A DNA stretch of 64,000 nt from Oegoconia quadripuncta (lineage: Eukaryota > Arthropoda > Insecta > Lepidoptera > Autostichidae). The notes below the pieces were generated by a model. The model saw nothing but the letters and a program-made list of their open reading frames with translations. It was not told the DNA's origin and did no database searches. Positions 14,301-23,684 of this stretch are shown here, in pieces. The translations under genes and the position numbers were made by a program. Position 1 is the stretch's first letter. The number at the start of each line of letters is the position of its first letter. The DNA lies in assembly GCA_949316235.1 (NCBI GenBank), contig OX438741.1, positions 24,456,324 through 24,520,323 on the forward strand, in the 5' to 3' direction.

Positions 14301-15785
14301 AGGTATAATAACTTCAAAGGAAAAATAAAAAGTACTATATTCTGAATAACAAAGAACAGTTTGCTTCGGCTGCTCACTAGATAGCGTGGTAGGTATCGAT
14401 TTTACATTTACAAATAAATTGATGTCTCTGATTTTATCAAGCGGGCAGTTCATATGATTGAATATATACATCGCGCTGTAGAGACGGTCACATGCTCCTT
14501 ACAGGAATTAGAAAGATTACGTAGCCTAGATCCGTGATTCGAATTAGCAAGATTGCGAAGATCCAATAAATATGTAGGTAAACCAATCTTAACATAGGTA
14601 TTATTTAATATGAATAATGTCATGAAATATAGCCGGTTTAATTAATACTCTTTGTTTGAACTGTTAGGAAAATATTGTGCCACTAAAAAATTGTAAATAA
14701 AATAAAAGTTTAAAAAACTAAAACAAATTCATAGAAAATGAGATGGGAGAACTGCAAAAACATTACAAAAGCTATAAACAAGCATCATAGGTCCAGGTAT
14801 TAGCCAAAACCTGAAACATAAGGTCCTGTTATGCATCAAATATCCTATTTATCGATTAGTTAGAAATAAAAAATACGCGTTTGTTTTCTCAAACAATATT
14901 GTACCATATAAATTGATTTTCCTGCAGTCGGAGGTCTTTAGTATAATTTAGCGACTTCATTGCATTGGTTTTGACCTCCGACTACGGAAAATCAATTTAT
15001 ATGGGAGGATATTGTTTGAGAAAACAAACACCTATTTTTTATTTCTTACTAATCGATAAATAGGATATTTGATTCATAACAGGATCCCATATATATTTTA
15101 AATGTCAAAAATGCAAACTTACAAAGACTATCGTCGCTTTGGCTCCCAGAATCTCAAGAAAGAAAATTTCGTTTTAGCATATTAAGAGAATTTACGCACA
15201 GTAAGTAAACGGCCTATGTTCAATAGTGGAAGTCCTTTGGCTATGATGATGATGAAGTGGAAAATTTGAAAACCTCGTTTGCCAATGGTATCGATTCATA
15301 TGTACACCTACTAAACTAAAACCAGTTTTAAAGTAGTGCTGTCTCTTTCTCCCTGGAACAGTACGATGCAACGGCACCACTCCAAATCTGGTTTTAGTTT
15401 AGTTAGTGTACACCCAAATCGACACCATTGGCAATCTAAAAATCCCCACTCAACCAAAAAGGGAAGTAATTAAAAATATATGGAGGTAACTAATTAGCTC
15501 TATTTGAAATTAGGTGTAGGTAATTATTTTGTTCTTGCAAGCTTGGGTGGGAATTTCAAGAATAATTCCATCAGCTCATTTGACCTCATGTAACAAACCT
15601 TGTGCTGGCATTTTCAGCGGTGAGTTGCGTCACGAAGTTGTCTGGGAACATGCCACGTCGCCCGCGCAGCTCCCCCCTCCACCAGCCCCCGGGCAGTTTC
15701 TCCACGTCACGCAGCACGTCTCCCGGCCTGATCGTTAGCTCGTCAGATTCGGATGCCTCATAAGCGTAGTTTGCGATGCACGACA
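2366..15785 (-). CDS. cindr: CIN85/CD2AP-family adaptor (cindr), partial: three SH3 domains
   Basis: Family role: a multi-SH3 scaffold linking Cbl, endocytosis and actin-capping proteins at the cell cortex. Four exons, in transcript order: 15599-15785, 6058-6163, 3186-3318, 2366-2548. All have GT/AG borders and compatible phases, giving 203 codons. SH3-A (exon 1 here) shows [20 protein letters not shown] and MFPDNFV. SH3-B is split between two exons: [15 protein letters not shown] and GDILEVLGE, then VEEGWWQG and VFPSNFV. A proline-rich linker ([16 protein letters not shown]) leads to SH3-[31 protein letters not shown]. The order and the distinctive A/B/C signatures match CIN85/CD2AP rather than other SH3 proteins. 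The gene is incomplete. Its first exon is not found: the SH3-A exon begins with TG of a codon, which fits a split ATG|TG or ATGG|TG start. The C-terminal proline-rich and coiled-coil exons lie left of the window. Confidence 0.87.
2887..3098 (+). repeat. tRNA-derived SINE (family 1)
   Basis: The head carries GACGACCTGTTTAGTGTAGTGG (A-box region) and GAGTTCGAATCCCGC (B box). The body contains GTAGTTTATCAACCATCTGG and a tail with repeated ATTT. It lies in the cindr intron between the SH3-C and SH3-B2 exons. Other copies are at 12171-12445, 39831-40051 (minus), 49672-49924 (minus) and 53281-53515. Confidence 0.8.
4274..4493 (+). repeat. Dispersed repeat with 'CTAGT-like' end (Helitron-like?)
   Basis: Starts ACTAATATCATAAATGCGAA and contains GATGAAATTTGGTATATAGG and TATCCCGATAAAGT. 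It ends in GCGAAGCC...GGAAAGGTAGT. Three related copies lie at 8542-8767, 11364-11589 (minus) and 16530-16690 (partial). The AT...CTAGT ends resemble non-autonomous Helitron-type repeats of Lepidoptera; that class assignment is from general knowledge and tentative. Confidence 0.6.
5571..5905 (+). mobile_element. 3' end of a LINE, interrupted by a second insertion
   Basis: The plus-strand frame before the interruption reads [17 protein letters not shown], the style of the C-terminal end of a non-LTR retrotransposon reverse-transcriptase protein. After the interruption comes a conserved 3' tail, TCCATCAGGTGAGATTGTGG, ending in a poly-A run near 5890. Similar tail scraps occur near 2150 and 56045. 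The copy is heavily 5'-truncated and non-functional. It lies in the large cindr region between the SH3-B exons. Confidence 0.6.
5658..5800 (+). mobile_element. Nested non-LTR insertion with 14-bp target duplication
   Basis: A 143-bp segment with an A-rich 3' end (5790-5800) is flanked by identical GGGTGAATAGGCAT at 5644-5657 and 5801-5814. It interrupts the LINE tail described above. This is the signature of target-primed reverse transcription of a short or 5'-truncated element. Confidence 0.75.
7912..7965. repeat. Perfect 25-bp inverted repeat (hairpin)
   Basis: The left arm at 7912-7936 begins GGCTCAGTAATTTTTGTCC. Its exact reverse complement lies at 7941-7965, separated by the loop GTAG. 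No mismatch is seen. The arms are too short for a typical animal miRNA precursor. Confidence 0.9.
8542..8767 (+). repeat. Dispersed Helitron-like repeat copy
   Basis: Same family as 4274-4493. It starts ACTAATATTATAAATACG and ends GCCGCGGGCAGAAAGCTAGT, the most complete end of the four copies in the window. Confidence 0.65.
11364..11589 (-). repeat. Dispersed Helitron-like repeat copy, inverted
   Basis: Reverse-complement copy of the 4274/8542 family. It begins ACTAGCTTTCCGGCCGCGGC and ends TTTATAATATTAGTT. Confidence 0.65.
12171..12445 (+). repeat. tRNA-derived SINE (family 1), full length
   Basis: Best-preserved copy of the family. It begins GACGACCTGTTTGGTGTAGT, has the B box GCGGGTTCGAATCCC, and contains TAGTTTATCAAGCATCTGG and GGAACTAGATAGCGCTGTG. 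It ends in an ATTT repeat tail. Confidence 0.85.
13263..13407. repeat. Short palindromic MITE (TGGTGTCGATTC ends)
   Basis: Two inverted arms of roughly 45 bp carry GATGTACACCAACTAAACTA and its complement. They flank a short centre containing CTGGAACAGTACGATGCGA. Related copies are at 15281-15432 and 60747-60875, with a fragment near 35779-35830. A longer relative with the same ends is at 33922-34248. Confidence 0.75.
13850..14140. repeat. Dispersed repeat, unknown class
   Basis: CTGCGAGGATGGAATATATG recurs in diverged form near 47050. The motif TCGAGTGTCATAGGCTA-like, with a preceding 'GGTGTCATTGGATTCGTCTTG' theme, recurs near 36310 and 39600. The 92-codon open frame at 13834-14112 is therefore repeat-derived, not a gene. 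Confidence 0.5.
14822..15088. mobile_element. Fold-back (long inverted repeat) MITE
   Basis: Two arms of about 110 bp are near-perfect reverse complements around a spacer of about 40 bp. The left arm includes TCCTATTTATCGATTAGT, TTTGTTTTCTCAAACAATAT and AAATTGATTTTCC; the right arm repeats these inverted. The ends read TCCTGTTATG and CATAACAGGA. No coding capacity is seen. Confidence 0.75.
15281..15432. repeat. Short palindromic MITE, second copy
   Basis: Same family as 13263-13407. The inverted ends extend further here: GCCAATGGTATCGATT on the left and AATCGACACCATTGGC on the right. It lies only about 170 bp downstream (gene sense) of the cindr SH3-A exon. Confidence 0.75.
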
Positions 15786-18522
15786 CTGACAAAAAAAGTT
15801 TAAATCCTTTTAGACGGTTTAGCCCAGTTGATCTCTGCAGTGTAGAATAGGCTAACCATCTCTTTCCAGGTGTCATAAAAGAGAACTTAACGATAATGAG
15901 CATAAAAGCATAGACCAGTTATGGAGCTCTTCATAATTTACAATGCCTCATCATGTGGTAATTAGTAGAAATTTTCTCATGGTGTTTAAAATCATGGTAT
16001 AGGACCAGTATAACCATTTAAAAATATGTTTATACTGTGGTATAGGAGAGGTTAAAGTGGTTGTGGACTTCTATTAGTTGTTGATAATTAGATATCTCTG
16101 AACACCATATTTGGGATAAAGGTTGTGACTTTATGTATAGGTATGTCATTATTTACTTGTAAAAGGAAGAAATGTTTATCTCTAATTTGGAAGATCTTTA
16201 AGAGTTCCACATCAAAAAGGTAACAAAGGAACCCATACAGTATCAACTTGAAGAGTATAGAAATAGAAAAAAAAATTTGGAAACATCTTCAACTTTGACT
16301 AGGGAAATAGGACTGAAATAAGAGTGAAAATTGATGCAAAGGTTTTGTTTCCAAATAAATATTTTATGTTATGGGATATTACTTTTAGACTTATGATGAA
16401 ATTTCCATAAAACATTATATCCAGACTATAAGTATGTATTACTCTGGATATAATTTGCCACATGTCAAACTATCAGGACTTACGGTTTACCATACCTTAG
16501 AAGCTCTTCTTTTGTGCTTTAGCACAATAATTGGTGGAAATGGATTTGGATTAAATTTGGTATATAGGTAGAACATACCCTGGATTAAGACATAGGATAT
16601 TTCTTATCCCGATAAAGTGAGTAGTTCCCGCAGGATAAATAAACATCCTAGATAAAGTTATTCCACGCAGCGAAGCCACAGAAATAAAGAATACAAAATG
16701 GAAATATGTCAGGCAAACTGAGAAAGTCAACTAGGATAAAAGCTTCATCAGTTGTTTCACCTGCCTGCCTGACTGAAACAACATCAAAATACTATATTTT
16801 TCAAAATATTCACCTGTCACAATATACAGAAATGCACATGTGACTGGGATGAACCCATCGCCATTGAAACATGCAAATCTATAGAAGTTTTATGTTGTAA
16901 AGTCCCTTAGTCGCCTTTCACAACACACAGGGAAGAGACAGGTTGGTTCTAATCTTTTTATGTGCCGAAACCACACAGCACTACACAATACTTGTTGTAA
17001 ATGAAATTGGATTGGTATGGTTAGGTAAGAACTGAGAACATTAAAAATCTAACAATAAATGTTACTAATAAACCCACAGAATTAGCAAACTAAACTAGCA
17101 GGAACAAGTCCTCACACTAATAGTCCTCAGTGTGCTTATGTCAATGGTCTGCATGCGACAAAACGATATTTTACATTTATTAACTTCACAAAATCCAATT
17201 GGTATTTTGGAGTGTGACTCATCGTATATAGAAAACTTAAGTATGTGAAAATATGACGTTTTTAAAATAGAAAAAGTAACAAAATGTTATAAATTTGATA
17301 TCTTAACGTTAACTTGTATAGCATATATTCTAAATTCAATTGAAGCAAAAATAATTTGCAATATCATGCAAGAGACATCAAAATACCAAAAAACATGGGA
17401 TGACAAATAAAAGAAAAGCGAACCAATCTGAATAACAATGGCAAGAGTTAATGACGGGAAACTGGCAGCAATGTTTTAACAAACTAGGATAACAAGCCAG
17501 GAGATCTATCAACACGGAGTAGTTACAAACATATCTCGCACACAAAAATATAACTGATAAAAGATAATCAATGCATGTCAAGTTGATTGAGTAGAATTTA
17601 AAGCAAAAAGTTACAATGAAATCATTTCTGTGTTTTTAAATGCTAATATTGAGGCACGTCGCGCGTTATGTTTATTAGTGTTCAACATGCACATGACATC
17701 ACAATGCTAAGAACATGACTCATACACAGGGAGCATGTGAGTGGAGTCGTACAAAGATTATTATTATTATATATTTGCAAATACTGGAATCTGGATCCAA
17801 AACAGAAAATCCCCCGATAAACAACACGTCAAAATTGATAACGTTCGTAAATTGATAGCTACTCTGGTAGCGGATGTACTAAAAGCAAAACAGCGGTAAC
17901 TGATCAAGTACAGGTTGTATGTCCATAGGAGACCTCTGAAAATGCACGAGAGCCCAATTTTAGAGCATTATACGTCAGCTGAATCCATGTCGCAAGGTAC
18001 AGTTATACACAAACAAGGCTTGCCTTTGGATACGACGGTGGTCGATGGTTCAGACACTCACCCTTTTGATTTACATTTGTCTCCATTTCAAAGGAAGCTA
18101 ATCATCACATTATCACAACGCATCTACTAATAAGATTAGATAAACACACATTTCTGTCCACAATATGAACAATAACGCATATAAATAAAATAACAGCCAC
18201 CACAAAATTTCGACGCGTTTCCTATCGGATTCATTCGGGTCAAAACTTCTATTTTTTGTTTTTTTTTTTATATCTGCATTTCTTGGAAGGCAAAGGAAAC
18301 TGGTGCAATAAGGATCTACAGATTATATTATTTCAAATGTTTGTTTTATTAAATACTAAGTCTATGGTTTTATTCATTTAGTTCACTCTTTTTATATCGT
18401 GATAAAATTGTGACATGACCAACGAGTAACCAACCGGGCGGGACCCCTCCCGGTAGAAAGTGAGTATAACTACAGCGGAGCAGAAAGTTCGGTGATTACT
18501 ATTCTTTGATATACATTCCACC
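15786..18522. other. Upstream side of cindr SH3-A exon; repeats, no gene found
   Basis: Holds a partial Helitron-like repeat (16530-16690) and a dispersed repeat (about 16820-16990) containing ACAGAAATGCACATGTGAC. That second repeat has relatives at about 34550 and 45520. No exon could be assigned. The cindr first exon may lie here or beyond the retrotransposon. Confidence 0.4.
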
Positions 18523-18818
18523 TGTCGTGATAGTTACATCACGAAACTCTTATATATATTGTAAATATCACCTGTAAATACTTACCAAGAACATCAACGA
18601 GGTCTCATGGCATTGGAAACCTTTGCCTTTGCAGTTTGTCTATGGTAAGTAAGTAAAGTATGACCATAGAGATTATGACATTAGGTAAGGCGCGCCCTTT
18701 CGGTTTTACCGGCATATTCTCAAAGAGTAAAATAATACACAGGCATATTCTACTTAAGCATGTGGTGTGAGTTGTGCATGGAGTATCTGATAGAAGAAGA
18801 CGAGATAAGGAGAGAAAG

Positions 18819-18930
18819 CTAAGTCCCTTTGCTGGGTTTATATTATCTAAGTCCCTTTGCTGGGTTTATATTATCTAAGTCCCTTTGCTGGGTTTATATT
18901 ATCTAAGTCCCTTTGCTGGGTTTATATTAT
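18819..18930 (+). repeat. 28-bp tandem repeat, 4 copies (5' LTR)
   Basis: Unit starts CTAAGTCCCTTTGCTGGGTT and is repeated exactly four times, then decays into two or three degenerate units up to about 19000. The 3' LTR carries six exact copies. Confidence 0.95.
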
Positions 18931-19122
18931 CTAAGTTCCTTTTACTGAGTTTATTTATACCATCTAAATCCCTGTATTATGTTGACACTACCTAAGTCTC
19001 CTACTAAGATGATATTCATTGAATCGAATACTTAATTAGAATTAATCTAACATCCGCTAAGGTCAGAGACTTCTAAGATTCTTAATACTTATCAGTTAAC
19101 TCAGCTGTTTTCTATTTTGTAT

Positions 19123-19970
19123 AGTATTGCTGACGCAGGGCAACCCATTGGCTGCCTGCGTTCCGGCCTATGATATGAGGCAGAGGAATAGTATTGCTGA
19201 CGCAGGGCAACCCACTGGCTGCCTGCGTTCCGGCCTATGATAGGAGGCAGAGGAATAGTATTGCTGACGCAGGGCAACCCACTGGCTGCCTGCGTTCCGG
19301 CCTATGATATGAGGCAGAGGAATAGTATTGCTGACGCAGGGCAACCCACTGGCTGCCTGCGTTCCGGCCTATGATATGAGGCAGAGGAATAGTATTGCTG
19401 ACGCAGGGCAACCCACTGGCTGCCTGCGTTCCGGCCTATGATAGGAGGCAGAGGAATAGTATTGCTGACGCAGGGCAACCCACTGGCTGCCTGCGTTCCG
19501 GCCTATGATATGAGGCAGAGGAATAGTATTGCTGACGCAGGGCAACCCACTGGCTGCCTGCGTTCCGGCCTATGATATGAGGCAGAGGAATAGTATTGCT
19601 GACGCAGGGCAACCCACTGGCTGCCTGCGTTCCGGCCTATGATAGGAGGCAGAGGAATAGTATTGCTGACGCAGGGCAACCCACTGGCTGCCTGCGTTCC
19701 GGCCTATGATATGAGGCAGAGGAATAGTATTGCTGACGCAGGGCAACCCACTGGCTGCCTGCGTTCCGGCCTATGATATGAGGCAGAGGAATAGTATTGC
19801 TGACGCAGGGCAACCCACTGGCTGCCTGCGTTCCGGCCTATGATATGAGGCAGAGGAATAGTATTGCTGATGCAGGGCAACCCACTGGCTGCCTGCATTC
19901 CGGCCTATGATAGGAGGCAGAGGATTGGTGTTGCTGAGGCAGGCCTACTCACTGGCTGCCTATATTCTGA
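19123..19970 (+). repeat. 67-bp tandem array, 12 copies plus a degenerate one (5' LTR)
   Basis: Unit begins AGTATTGCTGACGCAGGGCA, and copies start every 67 bp from 19123 to 19860. A diagnostic base (GATATGAGG vs GATAGGAGG) follows the order T G T T G T T G T T T G, so copies 2-10 form a three-unit (201-bp) higher-order period. The open frame at 19704-19898 (minus) is a by-product of the repeat. Confidence 0.95.
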
Positions 19971-20155
19971 GCCACAACTAGTTTGAATGCCATAAAGGGG
20001 CGAGGCCATACCGGCCTTACCCAGCTTGTGTTATAGGTACATGAGAATAGAGATAAGATTACCGTATCTCATAATAGGATTGCCCTTAGAGATCCATGGT
20101 GAAACCTCGTAAATCTATCTAGCTGAACAACTCTTGGTAATAGACTCAAGAAGTA

Positions 20156-20164
20156 GTATATAAA
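20156..20164 (+). promoter_or_regulatory. LTR TATA box
   Basis: GTATATAAAG in the 5' LTR (identical in the 3' LTR) suggests transcription starting near 20185-20195. That places U3 upstream and a short transcribed R-U5 of about 300 bp downstream. The start site itself is inferred. Confidence 0.55.
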
Positions 20165-20202
20165 GTGTAATTAAATACTATAACTGATTTGACCTGGATT
20201 GA

Positions 20203-20258
20203 GTGCTGTAACTACAGCACTGCCTTCCAGGGAAGTGACACCGAGGCAGTCGGTGTCA
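20203..20258 (+). promoter_or_regulatory. Three consecutive hairpins in the LTR transcript leader
   Basis: GTGCTGTA/TACAGCAC (20203-20220), CTTCC/GGAAG (20223-20234) and TGACACCGA/TCGGTGTCA with loop GGCAG (20236-20258) are perfect stems placed back to back. The same structure is in the 3' LTR (near 30772-30827). Their position just after the inferred start suggests an RNA element (packaging, dimerisation or 3'-end formation). The function is inference. Confidence 0.6.
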
Positions 20259-20362
20259 TCGTTATTTATTTCTACAGGAGGTGGAATGGCTTATCAAACC
20301 TACTAACATTGCGAAGCAGATTCAGGAAGGACTACATTGGCCTTCACAACTTGATTACCCAG

Positions 20363-23300
20363 GTAATTCAAATTTTATTTTTTCTCACCATTCGCGACGC
20401 TTAGGAATTACACCTCTCTTACATACTAACTTACTTCATTGGTACTCATAACTTACTTTAAAATTATAATTGCCGTTTGCGCGTCGCGACATGGTGGAGG
20501 TGCTGGGATCTGATCTTAATATCAGAAACCATGAAAAATAAAGTTTGATAAGCCTGTATTATAATTTTTATGTCCCAACTGGCTTCACTTAGAAAATTTT
20601 ATTTGATTATGTGACAGTAATATTACCTAAACATGGAATTTATTTTCTCCTTAAACAGGATTAATGATGCCCTGAAAATTATCTTAACATAGTGCTGAAA
20701 TATTGATGAAGGAAGTAATAAATTGATACAAAGTTTGGTTGGGTCATTTAGGTAAATCATCCAGAGATGGCGCCACTATGTACATTTTGGTAACAAACAA
20801 CAGAGATGTTTTTTATTTTTTGGTTTATAATTCTCCTTGCAATTTCTTGTAATAATTCAAACGTCGAGTTTTATGAATGTTTGGTGAAGAATATACGTAA
20901 TAAGAGACTGACAAAATTAAATAAATACCTAGGGGTTCTCCAACGTGAAAACGAGTTCGGGCAGAGTAAACGGAAATGGCGGCTTCCCGTCCTGTGGCGG
21001 CTTAGAACCTTACAGCTTATTATTAATTGTGCGATGCAGATTGGATCGCTTTATTTACAAGCACGTGTTATTTTAATTCATAAATGAAATATTTGTTATG
21101 TCTAATATTAAAATAAATTGATGTAATTGTAAATGTGATTAAAATTATTGTGACAAGGCACTCATTCGTTTTCTACGGAATGGTTGGTAGTCCTGACGAC
21201 GGGCGAGACGTGATCCGTATGTCAAAGACGTAAGAGTCATATCGTTGAAGCGGATATTGTACGCGAAGGAACGAACAGGTGGCGTGGTTGTGGTACACAG
21301 AGTTCGAACTTCGAAGCTCGTCAACCAGTGAAGAGACCGGCTAAATTCACTTCTTTCTTTCTTGGCCAATGCGCATAGCTGGAAGGACGAACACCGACCT
21401 GGAGTACATAGCCATAGCAGAAATTGGTAGATTCTACACCATTTGTCAATGAATAATTGTGGATCGAGATCAAGCGACTTTCTAGGTATTGTATCCACCT
21501 AGTTACATACCTCCGATATTTTCTGATTGGAAAATCTGATACAACAGTCCATATACTCGCTTTGCCAGATTAAGTAGACGCAATAACTAAACTTTAAGTG
21601 ATCCATGCCGTCCCTGCGTTTTAACGCGAGGAGTAAGAGGTTAAGTCAGATCCCCATGCTGCATAGCATACATAGATGCTGAATATTTTCCTGAAACCGT
21701 CCAATGTACTTGTAATTGCCTGAAACTAAGCAATTTGTTGTTGTTCCAATAGGAAAGAGATTGGACGCTTCTTGCAGATGCATTGTGTCTTTCGTGCAAC
21801 CTTGGTATGTACCTACTTACTTATTTTCCGGCATTAAGGATCTGCTAGTCTAGGCGATGTTCATTTTAAATCGCTTGGGTATTCTCTCTTGGGCATAAAT
21901 GTACATACGGTAGCAAGGTGTACGCAGAGATTACCCACATTTTATGATATCAGGCACATAGGTAATGCTTTGTGAACTTGAATTAGAACAGTCATGAACA
22001 TCCGAATAGGCACCTGCCAACATGTATAATTACATTGAAACTAAATGAATAATGATCAAATGGGTGCAGTGGTAGCTAATCATGATCATAATTATAAAAT
22101 TCAATGGATGTTAAGTTTATTCTAACCCGGTAGGGTTACATAGGATTCATTTGTTTCTTGGATACCTAGTTGTTTAGGTACCTATCTATGATATTGAATC
22201 TTACACATTCAGGTGGACGGAATATTATTGATATCTACGGGGCAGTATACCTAAATTATTGTATTTTCTTGTATTTTATGATTGAACAAGTAAGTTAATG
22301 CCTAGTAACAATGTTTAAATAATTGATGAAAGGTCATTGGTTAGAATAGTTGGAGAATATAATGTTCTTTCTTTTATATTAGAATTACTTACTAGTCAAA
22401 TCATGGAAGTCATCTTCCAGGTGGAATATTATAGCCATGCTAGTCGGGCTAAAGTATTTTCTTGCTAATCATCAGAAGCCTGTGCACAGGGAGTGTTTAA
22501 ATACATGAACAAAAAATTAAAGGAGTAATTTGAGTTAAATATAACATAAGTACTTACATATCTTGAAATTTGTATGTATCATTTGAGTACAGGGTTTTAA
22601 GTATCCATCACCTCAGCCACAGAATTAATATCAACCCACATAATGAAAATATTCCAATTTGACATTTAAGACTACCAAATTGTGCAAACTTTAACCCGCT
22701 TAACCGTTCCAAGATCAATTTGTATAATTTCATTATTATCTTATTTACTTGTTTGAAATTATTTTATCTCATAGGAAGAGCCTATAACCTATAACATACA
22801 ATGAAAGAAAATACAATTGTGATCTATTCCACATAATTCTGTAAAGTTGTACATAGAATTTGTAATTAAAATTTCAGTATGTAATACAAACTATGAGGAT
22901 GCCTGGAACGCACAGATAACCTGTGTGGAAAGGTAGGATTTAATCCAAGGAGTACACTTGGTACTTTGTTACACTTCTTCGGTGATCTAAAATTATACAA
23001 TACCAGATTATACTTGCAGATAAGTCGATCACTTCAAAACCGGTTCTGGTTTGGGTATCTCAACAGCAATTACTTAATATCTGTAAAATGTTTGAAATTA
23101 CCATCACTCGGTTTATGTACCTGGTACAGTTAAGGGCAATAAGAAGGTACCTACGGTCTAGTGCATTCACAAAGTACAGTCAAGTGTAATAACAAAGTAC
23201 AGTTGAGTACATTAACAAGGTACGGCCTAGTGCTAGTGCATTCATAAAGTACAGTTTAGTGCAATAACAATTGATCATAAACTTAAAGGTTGATAAATAC

Positions 23301-23665
23301 CTACCCATTATTGGTGATTTGGTCAACCCCATGTTTTCCTGTTGAAACGATAAGTATGACTAAAGAAATAGTATTTTAGAGTAAAGGACTAAATAGTTAA
23401 TTTACTGCTTCCGTCAAGGAACTGCACTTAAACCTACTCTATACTGATAAAGAGTTAAATACAAATAATTATATAATATACTTATCCATCTATAGATATC
23501 GGTTCAATCTATCCTTAAGATAAAAGTGATAAGTTTTGTAGTCAAATATACCTACTACAGGTAGGTAACCAATAACGTTCGGCACCATTTAAGGGCATGG
23601 CAGTGCTTCCGCCAAGTCTACCCAAAGCAAACACTGTCGTAACATTTCTTTACATCCTATTTCAG
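20363..23665 (+). other. Putative leader intron of the retrotransposon
   Basis: A strong donor, TTACCCAG|GTAATT, lies in the LTR downstream of the TATA box. A good acceptor, CATCCTATTTCAG|ACC, lies 20 nt before the gag-pol ATG at 23685. Splicing would remove 3.3 kb, including the primer-binding site, and give a short-leader mRNA for translation, while unspliced RNA serves as genome. Inference from splice signals only. Confidence 0.45.
20492..20509 (+). other. Primer-binding site, possibly tRNA-Ala
   Basis: TGGTGGAGGTGCTGGGAT directly follows the 5' LTR. The leading TGG pairs with tRNA 3' CCA. The following bases resemble the complement of an alanine tRNA acceptor end (...CACCUCCA). The tRNA identity is tentative. 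Confidence 0.5.
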
Positions 23666-23684
23666 ACCAACGTTTAAACACAAG
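20510..23684 (+). other. Retrotransposon leader, 3.2 kb, apparently non-coding
   Basis: No conserved protein is recognised. A 93-codon frame at 20806-21087 has a hydrophobic N-terminus (MFFIFWFIILLAISC), and a 117-codon frame lies at 21145-21498 on the other strand; both could be chance. Around 23125-23271 a degenerate tandem repeat built on AAGTACAGT...AGTGCA...TAACA occurs about five times. Confidence 0.5.

Larger units (their letters stand above)
6164..15598. other. Large cindr intron, repeat-rich
   Basis: The flanking exons join in phase (AG|G giving Arg), so no further exon is required here. The interval holds the hairpin at 7912, Helitron-like repeats at 8542 and 11364, a SINE at 12171, MITEs at 13263 and 15281 and the fold-back element at 14822. 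Open frames such as 7990-8214 and 8890-9120 (both minus) show nothing I recognise. Confidence 0.5.
18523..20491 (+). repeat. 5' LTR (1969 bp)
   Basis: Begins TGTCGTGATAG and ends GCGCGTCGCGACA. It contains four 28-bp units, a twelve-copy 67-bp array, a TATA box near 20156 and three hairpins. Relative to the 3' LTR it has an extra 31 bp near 18718-18748 (CAAAGAGTAAAATAATACAC). Confidence 0.95.

Noticed and set aside
16849..16858. ATGGGT on the minus strand as a possible cindr first exon
   Set aside because: It lies inside a dispersed repeat (copies near 34550 and 45520) and the donor GTTCAT is weak.
19704..19898. 64-codon minus frame (and its twin at 30273-30467)
   Set aside because: It is the translation of the 67-bp tandem array in the LTRs, not a gene.
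19123..19970. Regular direct repeats resembling a CRISPR array
   Set aside because: The units are contiguous with no unique spacers, are inside an LTR, and the genome is eukaryotic.
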